From contig NZ_JBMGPW010000011.1 in the NCBI RefSeq assembly GCF_049060325.1, positions 10,856 to 74,855 of the forward strand: DNA of 64,000 nt, in the 5' to 3' direction. Origin of the DNA: Vescimonas sanitatis. Its GTDB lineage: Bacteria > Bacillota > Clostridia > Oscillospirales > Oscillospiraceae. The notes under the pieces are model-generated. The model was given only the letters and a program-made list of their open reading frames with translations, had not been told where the DNA came from and made no database searches. Positions 27,928 to 35,818 of this stretch are shown here, in pieces. Position numbers and translations under genes: made by a program. How positions within the stretch are numbered: the stretch's first letter is position 1; every line of letters begins with the position of its first letter.

Positions 27928-28799
27928 GGCGTTACCTCCTCCGTGGGTGCCGTCTCCAACGTGAAGCGGCCCAGCTTGCCGGCACGGAACTCGTCCAGCA
28001 GGATGCGGGCCATGCGCTCGGTGTCCACCTGGGCGCCGCGCATGAGAAACCCGCGCTTACGCCCGGCCTTCTCCAGCAGCTCGTAGCCGGTGTCGCCGGG
28101 CTCCACCTCTATTTTATAGCGTTCGGTGAGGGTATCGGCGTAGTGGGCGGCCAAATAGTCCATGAGATAGCAGGCCAGCTCCTCGATATCCAGCACATCG
28201 TCCTTCACCGCTCCTGTAAAGGCTAAACGCTTGCCAACCTCCGGGTCGTCGAACTTCGGCCAGAGGATGCCGGGGGTGTCCAGCAGTTCCAGCGTGGGGT
28301 CCACGGGCACCCACTGCTTGGAACGGGTGACGCCAGGACGGTCCTCGGCCCGGGCGGTCTTGCGGTGGGCCACCTTATTGATAAAGGTGGACTTGCCCAC
28401 ATTGGGGACACCCAGGACCATGACACGGACCACCTTGCCTACCTGGCCTCTGGCCGCGGCGGCGGCCAGCTTATCCCGCAGCAGCTCGCGGACGGCGGCG
28501 GAAAATTTCTCGGTACCCACGCCGTTTTTGGCGTTTGCCTCCAGCACGGCATAGCCTTGGGCGCGGAAATACTGGGTCCAGCGGCGGGTCTCGGCCGGGT
28601 CGGCCTGGTCGGCACGGTTGAGGACGATGAGCCGGGGCTTGCCGGCGGTCAGCTCGTCCACGTCCGGGTTGCGGGAGGACAGGGGGATGCGGGCGTCCAC
28701 GATCTCGCAGACGGCGTCCATATTTTTGATCTCGGCGGAGATCATGCGCTTGGTCTTGGTCATGTGGCCGGGGAACCAGCTCAGATTGTCGATTTGCAT
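27924..28799 (-). CDS. rbgA: Ribosome biogenesis GTPase RbgA/YlqF
   Basis: This is a circularly permuted GTPase for late 50S assembly. The ATG at 28799 follows AGGAGGTGTCCC; the longer open frame lacks a site. In 291 residues the motifs occur in permuted order: N-terminal NLSWFPGHMTKTKRM, G4 VLNRADQAD, G1 GVPNVGKSTFINK and G3 DTPGILWPKF. The C-terminal RNA-binding domain follows. It heads the rbgA-ribbon-rnhB-yraN run. Confidence 0.95.
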   Translation of the reverse strand: MQIDNLSWFPGHMTKTKRMISAEIKNMDAVCEIVDARIPLSSRNPDVDELTAGKPRLIVLNRADQADPAETRRWTQYFRAQGYAVLEANAKNGVGTEKFSAAVRELLRDKLAAAAARGQVGKVVRVMVLGVPNVGKSTFINKVAHRKTARAEDRPGVTRSKQWVPVDPTLELLDTPGILWPKFDDPEVGKRLAFTGAVKDDVLDIEELACYLMDYLAAHYADTLTERYKIEVEPGDTGYELLEKAGRKRGFLMRGAQVDTERMARILLDEFRAGKLGRFTLETAPTEEVTP

Positions 28800-28846
28800 G
28801 GGACACCTCCTGAAAAATCTTACAAAACCAGTCGGATATTCCGCCA

Positions 28847-28891
28847 CCTCATCCGCCCCGTCGCGGGGCACCTTCCCCTCAAGGGGAAGGC
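28847..28891 (+). repeat. GC-rich dispersed repeat, copy 1
   Basis: CCTCATCCGCCCCGTCGCGG runs into CACCTTCCCCTCAAGGGGAAGGC, which contains the palindrome CCTTCCCCT/AGGGGAAGG. A near-copy lies at 28961-29004. It resembles REP-like extragenic repeats of gut Clostridia; genome-wide copy number cannot be seen here. Confidence 0.7.
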
Positions 28892-28960
28892 AATTTGGTA
28901 CCTGCGGCGGCGATGGTACCAACCTCTCAAGGAGAAGGCCGGCGGCTAACGCCGCACACC

Positions 28961-29004
28961 TCATCCGGCGCTGCGCGCCACCTTCCCCTCAAGGGGAAGG
29001 CATT
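28961..29004 (+). repeat. GC-rich dispersed repeat, copy 2
   Basis: This is the same layout as copy 1 (CCTCATCCGGCGCTGCGCG, then CACCTTCCCC and the palindrome). A degenerate third piece (AACCTCTCAAGGAGAAGGCC) lies between the two. Its right end forms the last codons of the neighbouring DUF559 gene. Confidence 0.7.
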
Positions 29005-29363
29005 TTGGTGCGGCGGTCATCTATATGGCGCAGAATATCCGCGCAAACCTCATCGTAGCGGCAGGTCACATCCGTATTCGCATAGCGCAGCACACGCAGA
29101 CCTAATGCCGACAATGCTTCATCACGTGCCCTGTCCGCCTCTATGCCCGCGGTGTCGTAGTGCTGCGAGCCATCCAGCTCGATAACCAGCCGCGCTGCCG
29201 CACAGTAAAAATCCACGATGTACTGCCCTATCACTTTCTGACGGTTCACCGTAATGGGAAGGCCGCGCAGAAAGCCATACCAAAGGAGCCTCTCCTCCCG
29301 CGTCATCTCTCTGCGAAGTACCTGCGCGTTTGGCGTAAGATGTCTGTTATTTCGTGTGTTCAT
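28989..29363 (-). CDS. DUF559 endonuclease-domain protein
   Basis: The 124-residue protein has the Vsr/restriction-like DUF559 pattern: REMTREERLLWYGFLRG, RQKVIGQYIVDFYCAAARLVIELDGSQH (D...ELDG metal site) and VLRYANTDV. The ATG at 29363 is the first supported start. Its final residues, KMPSP, are encoded by the flanking GC-rich repeat, so the 3' end has been shaped by that repeat. The cellular role of DUF559 proteins is unknown. Confidence 0.82.
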   Translation of the reverse strand: MNTRNNRHLTPNAQVLRREMTREERLLWYGFLRGLPITVNRQKVIGQYIVDFYCAAARLVIELDGSQHYDTAGIEADRARDEALSALGLRVLRYANTDVTCRYDEVCADILRHIDDRRTKMPSP

Positions 29364-29398
29364 CGTCTCACCCCTTGCAGTATAGCACAGGGTGGAGA

Positions 29399-29433
29399 AA
29401 AAGAAAAGCACCCACTTTTGGTGGATGCTCTCT
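29399..29433 (-). terminator. Terminator after rplS
   Basis: On the minus strand GCATCCAC-CAAAA-GTGGGTGC is followed by TTTTCTTTTTC. Confidence 0.85.
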
Positions 29434-29446
29434 TTTGGATCGATGC

Positions 29447-29785
29447 TTACAGCTTCTCGCGGACCTTGGCTGCCTTGCCGACGCGGTCGCGCAGGTAGTA
29501 CAGCTTGGCGCGGCGGACATAGCCGTGGCGCACGGTCTCGATCTTCTCGATAGAGGGAGAGTGGACAGGGAAAACCTTTTCCACGCCGACGCCGTAGGAC
29601 AGGCGGCGGACGGTGATGGTCTCTTCGATGCCGCCGTGCTTCTTGGCGATGACGGTGCCCTCGAAGACCTGAACACGCTCACGGGCGCCTTCCTTGACCT
29701 TCACGTGGACGCGAACGGTGTCGCCCACCAGGATCTGGGGGACTTCCTTCAGCTGCTTCTCGTTCAGTGCTTTGATGAGATCCAT
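29447..29785 (-). CDS. rplS: 50S ribosomal protein L19
   Basis: L19 sits at the 30S-50S interface. The 112-residue protein has the family motifs VGDTVRVHVKVKEGARERVQVFEG, RRLSYGVGVEKVFPVHSP and RRAKLYYLRDRVGKAAKV. It is transcribed alone here, away from rimM-trmD. Confidence 0.98.
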   Translation of the reverse strand: MDLIKALNEKQLKEVPQILVGDTVRVHVKVKEGARERVQVFEGTVIAKKHGGIEETITVRRLSYGVGVEKVFPVHSPSIEKIETVRHGYVRRAKLYYLRDRVGKAAKVREKL

Positions 29786-29822
29786 GGATATTTCCTCCTA
29801 AATTATAGGTGTTCATGCCGCC

Positions 29823-29860
29823 ATTTGGCGATATCCGCGCACATTTGGGATATCGGCGAC
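29823..29860 (-). promoter_or_regulatory. Inverted repeat in the rplS leader
   Basis: CGATATCC and GGATATCG are separated by about 11 bases, roughly 40 bases before the rplS start. Leaders of L19 genes in Firmicutes can carry an autoregulatory RNA; whether this hairpin is one is untested. The rest of 29786-29931 has no gene. Confidence 0.35.
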
Positions 29861-29931
29861 AGAGGACCGCCCTTTTCACGCCATGATAGAATAGCATAGA
29901 TGGCAGAGAAATGCAAGGGTTTTTTACTATA

Positions 29932-30594
29932 TCAGCGAAAAATGTTGCCGGAGGCGTCCAGCAGCTCGCGGCGGCGGATACGGGTGAAGTCCGGGGTCAG
30001 CGCCGGCAGGTGGGCCGCGATGGCCTTCTCCAGCAGCTGAGGGTTCAGGCCGGGGTTCTGGGCCTGGACCACCACGGTGCCGGTAACGGCATGAGCGCCG
30101 GACAGGAAGTGCACTTCCTGTATCATGGGAGCGATATCGACGTCGGCCAGGTCCTTGCGCTTGGTGCGCTTCTGGATGACCAGCTCTGGGCGGGTGAACA
30201 GGGCCGTCAGGGCCTCGGCAGCGCCGGCGGGGACGCCGTCGTCGTACTCAAAGGTGACATCCGCCCGGAGATACGCCAGGTCGCGGACGGGGCGGGACGC
30301 CGGATAGCAGTCCAGCACGCGAAGGCCGGAGGGCATACCGGTGTTGAGCTTTTCCGCGATGCCGCTGCCGTCGGTGTCCTGGGTGACCTCGAAGTCCAGG
30401 AGCTCGCAGTCGCTGGACTGGCCCACGGGCAGGGGCAGGACGATGGAGATGATGGGATGGGGGTGGTAGCCCTGGGAGTGCTTGATGTCCAGCTCGGTGC
30501 GGGGAAAGGCGCGCTGGAAGGTGCGGAGCAGGTCCAGGTGGGAAATGTAGGAGGCCTGGGCCTCCTTGATGAACAGGAGACGGAGCTTAGACAT
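29932..30594 (-). CDS. DUF2344 / radical-SAM-linked protein (TIGR03936 type)
   Basis: The 220-residue protein begins MSKLRLLFIKEAQASYISHLDLLRTFQRAFPRT and contains KHSQGYHPHPIISIVLPLPVG, hallmarks of the small protein that accompanies a B12-type radical SAM enzyme in Clostridia. Its start overlaps the upstream radical SAM gene by eight bases. The joint reaction is unknown; rRNA or tRNA modification is only a guess. Confidence 0.9.
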   Translation of the reverse strand: MSKLRLLFIKEAQASYISHLDLLRTFQRAFPRTELDIKHSQGYHPHPIISIVLPLPVGQSSDCELLDFEVTQDTDGSGIAEKLNTGMPSGLRVLDCYPASRPVRDLAYLRADVTFEYDDGVPAGAAEALTALFTRPELVIQKRTKRKDLADVDIAPMIQEVHFLSGAHAVTGTVVVQAQNPGLNPQLLEKAIAAHLPALTPDFTRIRRRELLDASGNIFR

Positions 30595-32419
30595 CGCACT
30601 TCCCTCCTACAAGTTTGTTGGCGCCGCAGCCGTTGCAGCGGGTGCGGCAGTCGGGGGTGGTCAGGGACGCATAGGCCTGATGGCGCTCACGCTTCAGATA
30701 GTCCTGCGTCACGCCGGAGGAGATCATGCTCCACGGCAGCAGCTCGTCCTCGGACCGGGTGCGGTTGGCGTAGAAATGGGGGTCAAGGCCGCATTCGTCG
30801 AAGGCCTCCAGCCAGCGATCCAGGGAGAAATACTCCTCCCAGGCGTCAAGGTGAGCGCCTTTACGCCACGCTGTTTCCAACACTTTTCCCAGACGGCGGT
30901 CGCCCCGGGCCAGGACGGCCTCCAGGAAGCTGGTGTCGGAGTCGTGCCAGTTGTAGGTGACAGTCTTGGTCTTGATGGCGTCACGGAGCAGGGTCACACG
31001 GCGCTCGTACTCGGCCTTGGATATCTGCGGCTCCCACTGGAAGGCGGTATGGGGCTTGGGTACGAACCAGCTGGTGGAGACGGTGATGCGGACGCCCCGC
31101 TGCTTGTTCTGGGCGCTCTCGCGCCAGGCGTGCATGACACGGGCGGCCACGTCGGCAATGCCCAGGACGTCCTCGTCGGTCTCGGTGGGCAGGCCCAGCA
31201 TGAAGTAGAGCTTCACGGCGCTGTAGCCGCCGGCGAAGGCCGTGCGGCAGCTTTGCAGCAGGTCCTCCAGTGTGACGTTCTTGTTGATGACGTCCCGCAG
31301 CCGCTGGGTGCCGGCCTCCGGCGCGAAGGTCAGGCCGGTCTTGCGGCCCTTGGCCAGCCGCTGCATCAGGTCCATGGAGAAGTTGTCGGCGCGGAGGCTG
31401 GGCAGGGACAGGCTGACATGGCGGGCATCGCAGAAGGGCTCCAGCTCGTCGCACAGGTCCGTCAGCGGCGGGTAGTCGCTGGTGGACAGGCTGGAGAGCG
31501 TGACCTCCTGATAGCCGGTGTCATCGCAGGAGCGGACGCAGTAGTCGGCGCAGAGGTCGCGGCTGCGATTACGGACCGGGCGGTAGACATAGCCCGCCTG
31601 ACAGAAGCGGCAGCCGCGGATGCAGCCCCGGAACAGCTCCAGGGTGACGCGGTCCTGGACGATCTCGGTGGAGGGGACGATGGTATTTACCGGGAAATAG
31701 GACTTGTCCATGTCGTGGACGATGCGTTTTGTCACCACGGCAGGTGCGCCGTCGCGGGGCGTGATGGACGCCACGGTGCCGTCGTCGTGATAGGTCACAT
31801 CGTAAAGGGACGGGACATAGATACCGTCCAGTCGGGCGGCGGCGCGGAGAAAATCGGCCTTGCTCCAGCCCTCGCGGCGGGCGCGGCGGTGGAGCTCCAC
31901 CAGCTCCACGGTGACGTCCTCGCCCTCGCCCAGGCTGACCAGATCGATGAAGTCGGTCAGGGGCTCGGCGTTGTACATGGCGGTGCCGCCGGCGATGACC
32001 AGCGGGGTCAGGCCGGTGCGGTCCGCGGCGTGGAGGGGGATGTGGGCCAGGTCCAGCATATTGAGGATGGCGGGAAAGGCCATCTCGTAGCCAACGGAGA
32101 AGGCCACAATGTCATAGTCGGTGATGGGGTCGCCGGATTCCAGGGCAAAAAGGGGCATTTCCGCCTGACGCAGCTCGGCCTCCATGTCGCCCCAGGGAGC
32201 GAACACGCGCTCGCACCAGACGCCGGGGATATTGTTCATTACGCCGTAGAGGATACGCATACCCAGGTTGGACATACCGATCTCGTAGGTATCCGGGAAG
32301 CAGAAGGCGATGCGGGTGTCTACCGCCGCCTTGTCCTTGAGGATGGCGTTATATTCGCCGCCCACGTAGCGGGCGGGCTTTTGCACCCGGGGCAGGATGC
32401 GTTCCAGTCGTTTATCCAT
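30587..32419 (-). CDS. TIGR03960-type radical SAM protein
   Basis: The 610-residue protein has an N-terminal B12-binding-like domain (AFCFPDTYEIGMSNLGMRILYG) and the radical-SAM cluster CIRGCRFCQAG (Cx3CxxC). A C-terminal extension ends with a cysteine-rich tail (CRTRCNGCGANKLVGGKC), suggesting a second metal site. The gene pairs with the DUF2344 gene downstream, a frequent fusion or neighbour. The substrate is not known. Confidence 0.92.
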   Translation of the reverse strand: MDKRLERILPRVQKPARYVGGEYNAILKDKAAVDTRIAFCFPDTYEIGMSNLGMRILYGVMNNIPGVWCERVFAPWGDMEAELRQAEMPLFALESGDPITDYDIVAFSVGYEMAFPAILNMLDLAHIPLHAADRTGLTPLVIAGGTAMYNAEPLTDFIDLVSLGEGEDVTVELVELHRRARREGWSKADFLRAAARLDGIYVPSLYDVTYHDDGTVASITPRDGAPAVVTKRIVHDMDKSYFPVNTIVPSTEIVQDRVTLELFRGCIRGCRFCQAGYVYRPVRNRSRDLCADYCVRSCDDTGYQEVTLSSLSTSDYPPLTDLCDELEPFCDARHVSLSLPSLRADNFSMDLMQRLAKGRKTGLTFAPEAGTQRLRDVINKNVTLEDLLQSCRTAFAGGYSAVKLYFMLGLPTETDEDVLGIADVAARVMHAWRESAQNKQRGVRITVSTSWFVPKPHTAFQWEPQISKAEYERRVTLLRDAIKTKTVTYNWHDSDTSFLEAVLARGDRRLGKVLETAWRKGAHLDAWEEYFSLDRWLEAFDECGLDPHFYANRTRSEDELLPWSMISSGVTQDYLKRERHQAYASLTTPDCRTRCNGCGANKLVGGKCDV

Positions 32420-32466
32420 GGTGTAGTCCTCTCCCCTCCCCTGCCCGACGGAGCGTGGGCGGGGAG

Positions 32467-33096
32467 CTATTTCTTGTAACAGTTTATTTTATCCGGTTTT
32501 GCGCCGTTTGGCAAGACCCCTTTTACGGCCAGCCAGAGGACGCCGGGCAGCAGGAACAGCCCCGCGCCGGTGGTCAGCGTCAGGTACAGGCACAGGACCA
32601 GCAGGGCGGCGGAGACAACGGCGCCCACCGCATAGGCCACGCGGTCGGCGGTGTAGGGCTCGGTGCAGAGCGCCGTCAGCAGCCAGAGGAGGCGGCCGCC
32701 GTCCATAGGGCGGACGGGCAGCAAATTCAGCGCGCCCAGGATCAGGTGGGCGCCGGCGAAGGGCGCCAGCGCCTCACCGCCCACGGAGGACAGCAGCGCC
32801 CAGAGCAGGAGGTTGCAGCCGGGGCCGGCAGCCACGGCCAGCAGCTCGCCGCCGTAGGACAGGCGGTGGAGGTCCGGCACGTACAGCTCCGCGCCGGTGG
32901 CGGAGAGGGTCAGGCGGCGGGGCGGCTTGTGGAACGCATGGAGGGTCAGGACGTGGGCCAGCTCGTGGCACAGGGCGGCGGATAGGAGCGCGGCAGGCAG
33001 GGTCAACCCTCGGGAGAGCAGCAGAAACGCCGCCAGCAGCACCAGCGCAGAGGGCGAGACGGTGAGGGCGGCGGATGGCTTACGCAAATGTAACAT
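32467..33096 (-). CDS. Site-2 protease family M50 peptidase, SpoIVFB-like
   Basis: This 209-residue membrane protease has the zinc motif HELAH in ALCHELAHVLTLHAF and the second motif LNLLPVRPMDGGRLLW (the family NPDG equivalent). Several hydrophobic helices are present and no CBS domain. Its start overlaps the upstream M23 gene. In sporulating Firmicutes the SpoIVFA (LytM-like) and SpoIVFB (M50) genes are adjacent and process pro-sigma-K. The order here fits that pair, but the role is inferred. Confidence 0.85.
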   Translation of the reverse strand: MLHLRKPSAALTVSPSALVLLAAFLLLSRGLTLPAALLSAALCHELAHVLTLHAFHKPPRRLTLSATGAELYVPDLHRLSYGGELLAVAAGPGCNLLLWALLSSVGGEALAPFAGAHLILGALNLLPVRPMDGGRLLWLLTALCTEPYTADRVAYAVGAVVSAALLVLCLYLTLTTGAGLFLLPGVLWLAVKGVLPNGAKPDKINCYKK

Positions 33097-33919
33097 AATA
33101 AATGGGGTTCAGATAGGTGTCGCCGTGGTGAAGTTCAAAATGCAGGTGAAAGCCGGTGGCACGGCCGGTATCCCCCATCTCGGCGATGGGGTCGCCGGCC
33201 CTCACCTGCTGGCCGTCGGAGGCGGTGATCTTACGGCAGTGGGCATAAAGAGTGGAAAAACCGCCCTCGTGGGTAACGGTAACGTAGCTGCCCAAGTCGG
33301 TGCTGCTGCCAATAGCCGTCACCGTTCCATCGGCAAAGGCGCGGATGACCGCGCCCTCCTCCCCCGCGATGTCCAGGCCGTAGTGAAATCGACCGTCGCC
33401 CTCCAGGGGGTCGCTGCGGCAGCCGAACAGTGAGGTGATCTGACCCGCCGAGACCGGGTCAACGTAGTCGAAGTCCAGGACCCGCTGGAGCATCTCCACA
33501 TTGTCCGGCAGTGTCTCCGACCGGGAGACAGCAGGGGCGGCGGGTATCTCCGACGTGCCGAAAACGGCGGTGTAAGCATCGTTGAGGGCGTCGGAGACGG
33601 TGGACCCGTCCGCAAAGGCCCGGCCGGCAGCGGAGAACACCTCTACGAAGTCGGTATCGGCACCCAGCAGATCCAGCAGTGTGGCGCGGCAGCGATCCAG
33701 CGCCGCCGGAAAGAGAAATTTCATGGCGATGACCGCCAACAGCAGCGCGGCGGAGATCACCAACTGGACCATACGGCGACGGGCGCCGGGAACGGGCGCC
33801 GCAGCGGACTTCGTCCGGTCCGGGCGGGGCGCGGGGCGAGACGGGGCTTTGCGGGGCGGGACACTGCGGCGGGACGGGGCTATGCGTTTACCGGCGTAGG
33901 ACACGGGGCGCTGGGACAT
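33080..33919 (-). CDS. M23/LytM peptidase, SpoIVFA-like
   Basis: I chose the ATG at 33919 because GAAGGAGGTG precedes it. The 279-residue protein has a long basic, proline-rich cytoplasmic N-terminus and one membrane segment (about residues 59-78, VISAALLLAVIAMKFLFPAA). A C-terminal LytM domain retains HYGLD and HLHFE, so the zinc ligands look intact. B. subtilis SpoIVFA has lost these residues, so a working endopeptidase is possible here. It overlaps the M50 gene by 17 bases. Confidence 0.85.
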   Translation of the reverse strand: MSQRPVSYAGKRIAPSRRSVPPRKAPSRPAPRPDRTKSAAAPVPGARRRMVQLVISAALLLAVIAMKFLFPAALDRCRATLLDLLGADTDFVEVFSAAGRAFADGSTVSDALNDAYTAVFGTSEIPAAPAVSRSETLPDNVEMLQRVLDFDYVDPVSAGQITSLFGCRSDPLEGDGRFHYGLDIAGEEGAVIRAFADGTVTAIGSSTDLGSYVTVTHEGGFSTLYAHCRKITASDGQQVRAGDPIAEMGDTGRATGFHLHFELHHGDTYLNPIYYVTFA

Positions 33920-34003
33920 GGCGGAACACCTCCTTCTTTTCCAGAGCACTATATGCAATAGACGAAGGCGTTAGACATACAAGTGAAAGTTGGGAAATTA
34001 TAC

Positions 34004-34032
34004 TTGACAGCCGCGCCGTCAGGAAATATAAT
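34004..34032 (+). promoter_or_regulatory. Consensus promoter of tRNA-Pro
   Basis: TTGACA (34004-34009) and TATAAT (34027-34032) are both perfect, with a 17-base spacer. The -10 hexamer ends 11 bases before the tRNA. Confidence 0.95.
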
Positions 34033-34043
34033 AGGAGGGCTGA

Positions 34044-34119
34044 CGGGGTGTAGCGCAGCTGGTAGCGCGCTTGGTTCGGGACCAAGAGGCCGGGGGTTCA
34101 AGTCCCCCCACTCCGACCA
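34044..34119 (+). tRNA. tRNA-Pro (anticodon CGG)
   Basis: The 76-base gene folds as a full cloverleaf: acceptor CGGGGTG/CACTCCG, D arm with AGCGCAGCTGGTAGCGCG, anticodon stem CTTGG/CCAAG with loop TTCGGGA (CGG), T arm GGGGGTTCAAGTCCCCC and an encoded CCA. It reads CCG codons. Element genes start just downstream, which marks its 3' end as the probable integration site. Confidence 0.97.
34096..34119 (+). other. Candidate attL at the tRNA-Pro 3' end
   Basis: Tyrosine integrases of ICEs commonly use the T arm and acceptor end of a tRNA. Backbone genes end at the tRNA and element genes begin after it. A matching direct repeat (attR) should lie at the other end of the element, outside the window, so the exact core is not defined. 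Confidence 0.5.
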
Positions 34120-34167
34120 AAAAGGGAGGCCAAAAAAGATATTGGGGATAAAAACCCAGTGTTTTCA

Positions 34168-34208
34168 AGGCTTCCGAGGCCCGTAGATCAGTAGATCTAC
34201 GGGCCTTA
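34168..34208 (+). terminator. Strong hairpin at the element's left end
   Basis: GGCCCGTAGATC-AGTA-GATCTACGGGCC is a 12-bp stem followed by TTATTTTA. It would stop tRNA read-through into the element. Confidence 0.8.
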
Positions 34209-34287
34209 TTTTATCGATATTTGACCTCGCACGATTCACTCAGACGGGAGTAAAACCCGCAGGTATTAAATGATATAGAGGACAGAA

Positions 34288-34336
34288 AAAGAGCGGCGAT
34301 ATTTTCTGTTGGAAAATATACGCTGCTCTTTCTTTT
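34288..34336 (+). terminator. Second hairpin before the first element gene
   Basis: AAAGAGCGGCGATATTTTC and GAAAATATACGCTGCTCTTT pair with a few mismatches and are followed by CTTTTT. The gap 34120-34390 otherwise holds no gene. Confidence 0.6.
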
Positions 34337-34390
34337 TGCCGGGGCCTCAAAAGAGGTCCCGGCTTTTTCATTTTCAGGGGAGGAATGAGT

Positions 34391-35053
34391 TTGGAAAATA
34401 AATATTTTACAGAGTTGGCACACCGCCTGCAGGCAGCCGGGATCACCACAGGACATCCGGAGAGGAACCAGCTGACAGTGTTGCTGAACGACCAGCCGGT
34501 CCTCTTTGTTTCATCAGAGAGCGATGTGTTCCTCCTCCCTGCCGGAAGCAATCCTCCGGAGGCCAGTGAACTATACCACAAAGTTGCCCAGACTGCAGAA
34601 GAAGTGTATGCCTATGTTGAGGCGATTCAGACCGCTCCCCTCCTTCATGCCAGCGGTCTGAGTGAGAAATTCCATCTGCTGGCGGATTTTGGCGGTGCGG
34701 TGCTGGCTGGGCGTGAATTGGGAAATGGCTGGGGTTATCAGTTTGTCACCTGGATCTGGGATCATGACAGGACCGGGGTGAGTCACGGACACTATTATGA
34801 GGAGGATTTCCAAGGAGCCAAACAGGACTTCGCCGTCCGCTCCGGGCTGATCTCCAAGGCCCAGCTTTTTTTGCCGGAGGAGTTAACGCAGCTCTATCGG
34901 GCCACAGACTATCTGCTGGATGAAGGACCTGAGCCGGAGGATGGCCAGCTCAAGGCCCTGCAGACTTCAAGAACAAAGATCGAATACACTGTCCCGGATC
35001 TGGTAGAGCGTTTGGAACAAAGCCAGGGACAGGAGCCACAAATGAATCTGTAA
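34391..35053 (+). CDS. ICE protein of unknown function
   Basis: The TTG at 34391 sits 6-7 bases after GGGGAGG and is the likelier start; the in-frame ATG at 34385 is only one base from that site. The roughly 220-residue protein shows no membrane segment and no recognised motif. Its centre (LLADFGGAVLAGRELGNGWG, FVTWIWDHDRTGVSHGHYYE) looks like a folded alpha/beta domain. It is the first gene of the element and ends before a strong hairpin, so it is likely its own transcription unit. Confidence 0.65.
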   Translation: MENKYFTELAHRLQAAGITTGHPERNQLTVLLNDQPVLFVSSESDVFLLPAGSNPPEASELYHKVAQTAEEVYAYVEAIQTAPLLHASGLSEKFHLLADFGGAVLAGRELGNGWGYQFVTWIWDHDRTGVSHGHYYEEDFQGAKQDFAVRSGLISKAQLFLPEELTQLYRATDYLLDEGPEPEDGQLKALQTSRTKIEYTVPDLVERLEQSQGQEPQMNL

Positions 35054-35067
35054 ACGCACCGGAAGAA

Positions 35068-35112
35068 TGGGGCCTGCATCTGCCGATGGGCAGAAAAGCA
35101 GGCCCCGTTCTT
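35068..35112 (+). terminator. Terminator after the first element gene
   Basis: GGGGCCTGC pairs with GCAGGCCCC around an inner CTGCC/GGCAG stem and is followed by GTTCTTT. Confidence 0.75.
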
Positions 35113-35131
35113 TATGCAGAAAGGAACAGCA

Positions 35132-35818
35132 ATGACAAAATATTTTTCAAAAGACACTCCGTTGGCCAGTTTGGAGCGGATGATGATGAGTGTTCCCGGC
35201 TTTCAGAAACGGGGTGGCGGGATGATGGTTCTGTGCAGATTCCATTACAAAAAAGAGGATGTGGACTGCGCCTACTGCCAGAGCTATATGCGGCATACCT
35301 GTCAGGCGTCTGTTTGCCCATACATTCCGGAGCGGTTGGAAGCAGGGACTGTTAGCTACCAGGAACTTGCGGAGGGATGCCTCCACATGGCAGGCCACCA
35401 AAAGCTATGGAACCGGCTCAGCTCTCTTCCCAAAGGAAAGTCGCTTCCTCTCGTGTTGGAACCGGCCCATCGGCGCAGGCTGTCTGAGTGGCTGGAGGCT
35501 GGCATAGCCACCAGCTGCCCCCACGAGCTGGCGGCTGCCTATCTGCTCTCTTCCCGCGCCGGGCTCTGGCGGAGAGTGCTTCCCCATATATCTCACGGCA
35601 GGATCGATTTCTCCTCCATTTCCCTGCGGGGGATCGACCCGCGGGACTATCCTGTGTACAGGGCGGCCAAGGGCCTCTACTGCGGGACGCTGCTCATTAC
35701 TTCCTCAGAATTGGCGGACGAGGAACAGGTCAGCAGCGAAGCCTTCGGTGATATTCTCAACGCTATGCTAATCGCGCGGTATGGAAAATCGATCATGGCT
35801 GCGGAGGTGAGAAAATGA
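35132..35818 (+). CDS. Cysteine-rich ICE protein of unknown function
   Basis: The 228-residue protein has a cluster of cysteines and histidines at residues 30-70 (CRFHY, DCAYCQSYMRHTCQASVC), which suggests a metal site. The rest is mostly helical (YVYRAAKGLYCGTLL-like C-terminus). The ATG at 35132 follows GAAAGGA. Its stop overlaps the start of the ArdA-like gene, so the two are translationally coupled. The function is unknown. Confidence 0.65.
   Translation: MTKYFSKDTPLASLERMMMSVPGFQKRGGGMMVLCRFHYKKEDVDCAYCQSYMRHTCQASVCPYIPERLEAGTVSYQELAEGCLHMAGHQKLWNRLSSLPKGKSLPLVLEPAHRRRLSEWLEAGIATSCPHELAAAYLLSSRAGLWRRVLPHISHGRIDFSSISLRGIDPRDYPVYRAAKGLYCGTLLITSSELADEEQVSSEAFGDILNAMLIARYGKSIMAAEVRK

Noticed and set aside
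30566..32479. 637-residue frame opposite the radical SAM gene
   Set aside because: It is an antisense shadow with no motifs.
33983..34186. 67-residue frame running through tRNA-Pro
   Set aside because: It overlaps the promoter and the whole tRNA gene and has no ribosome site.
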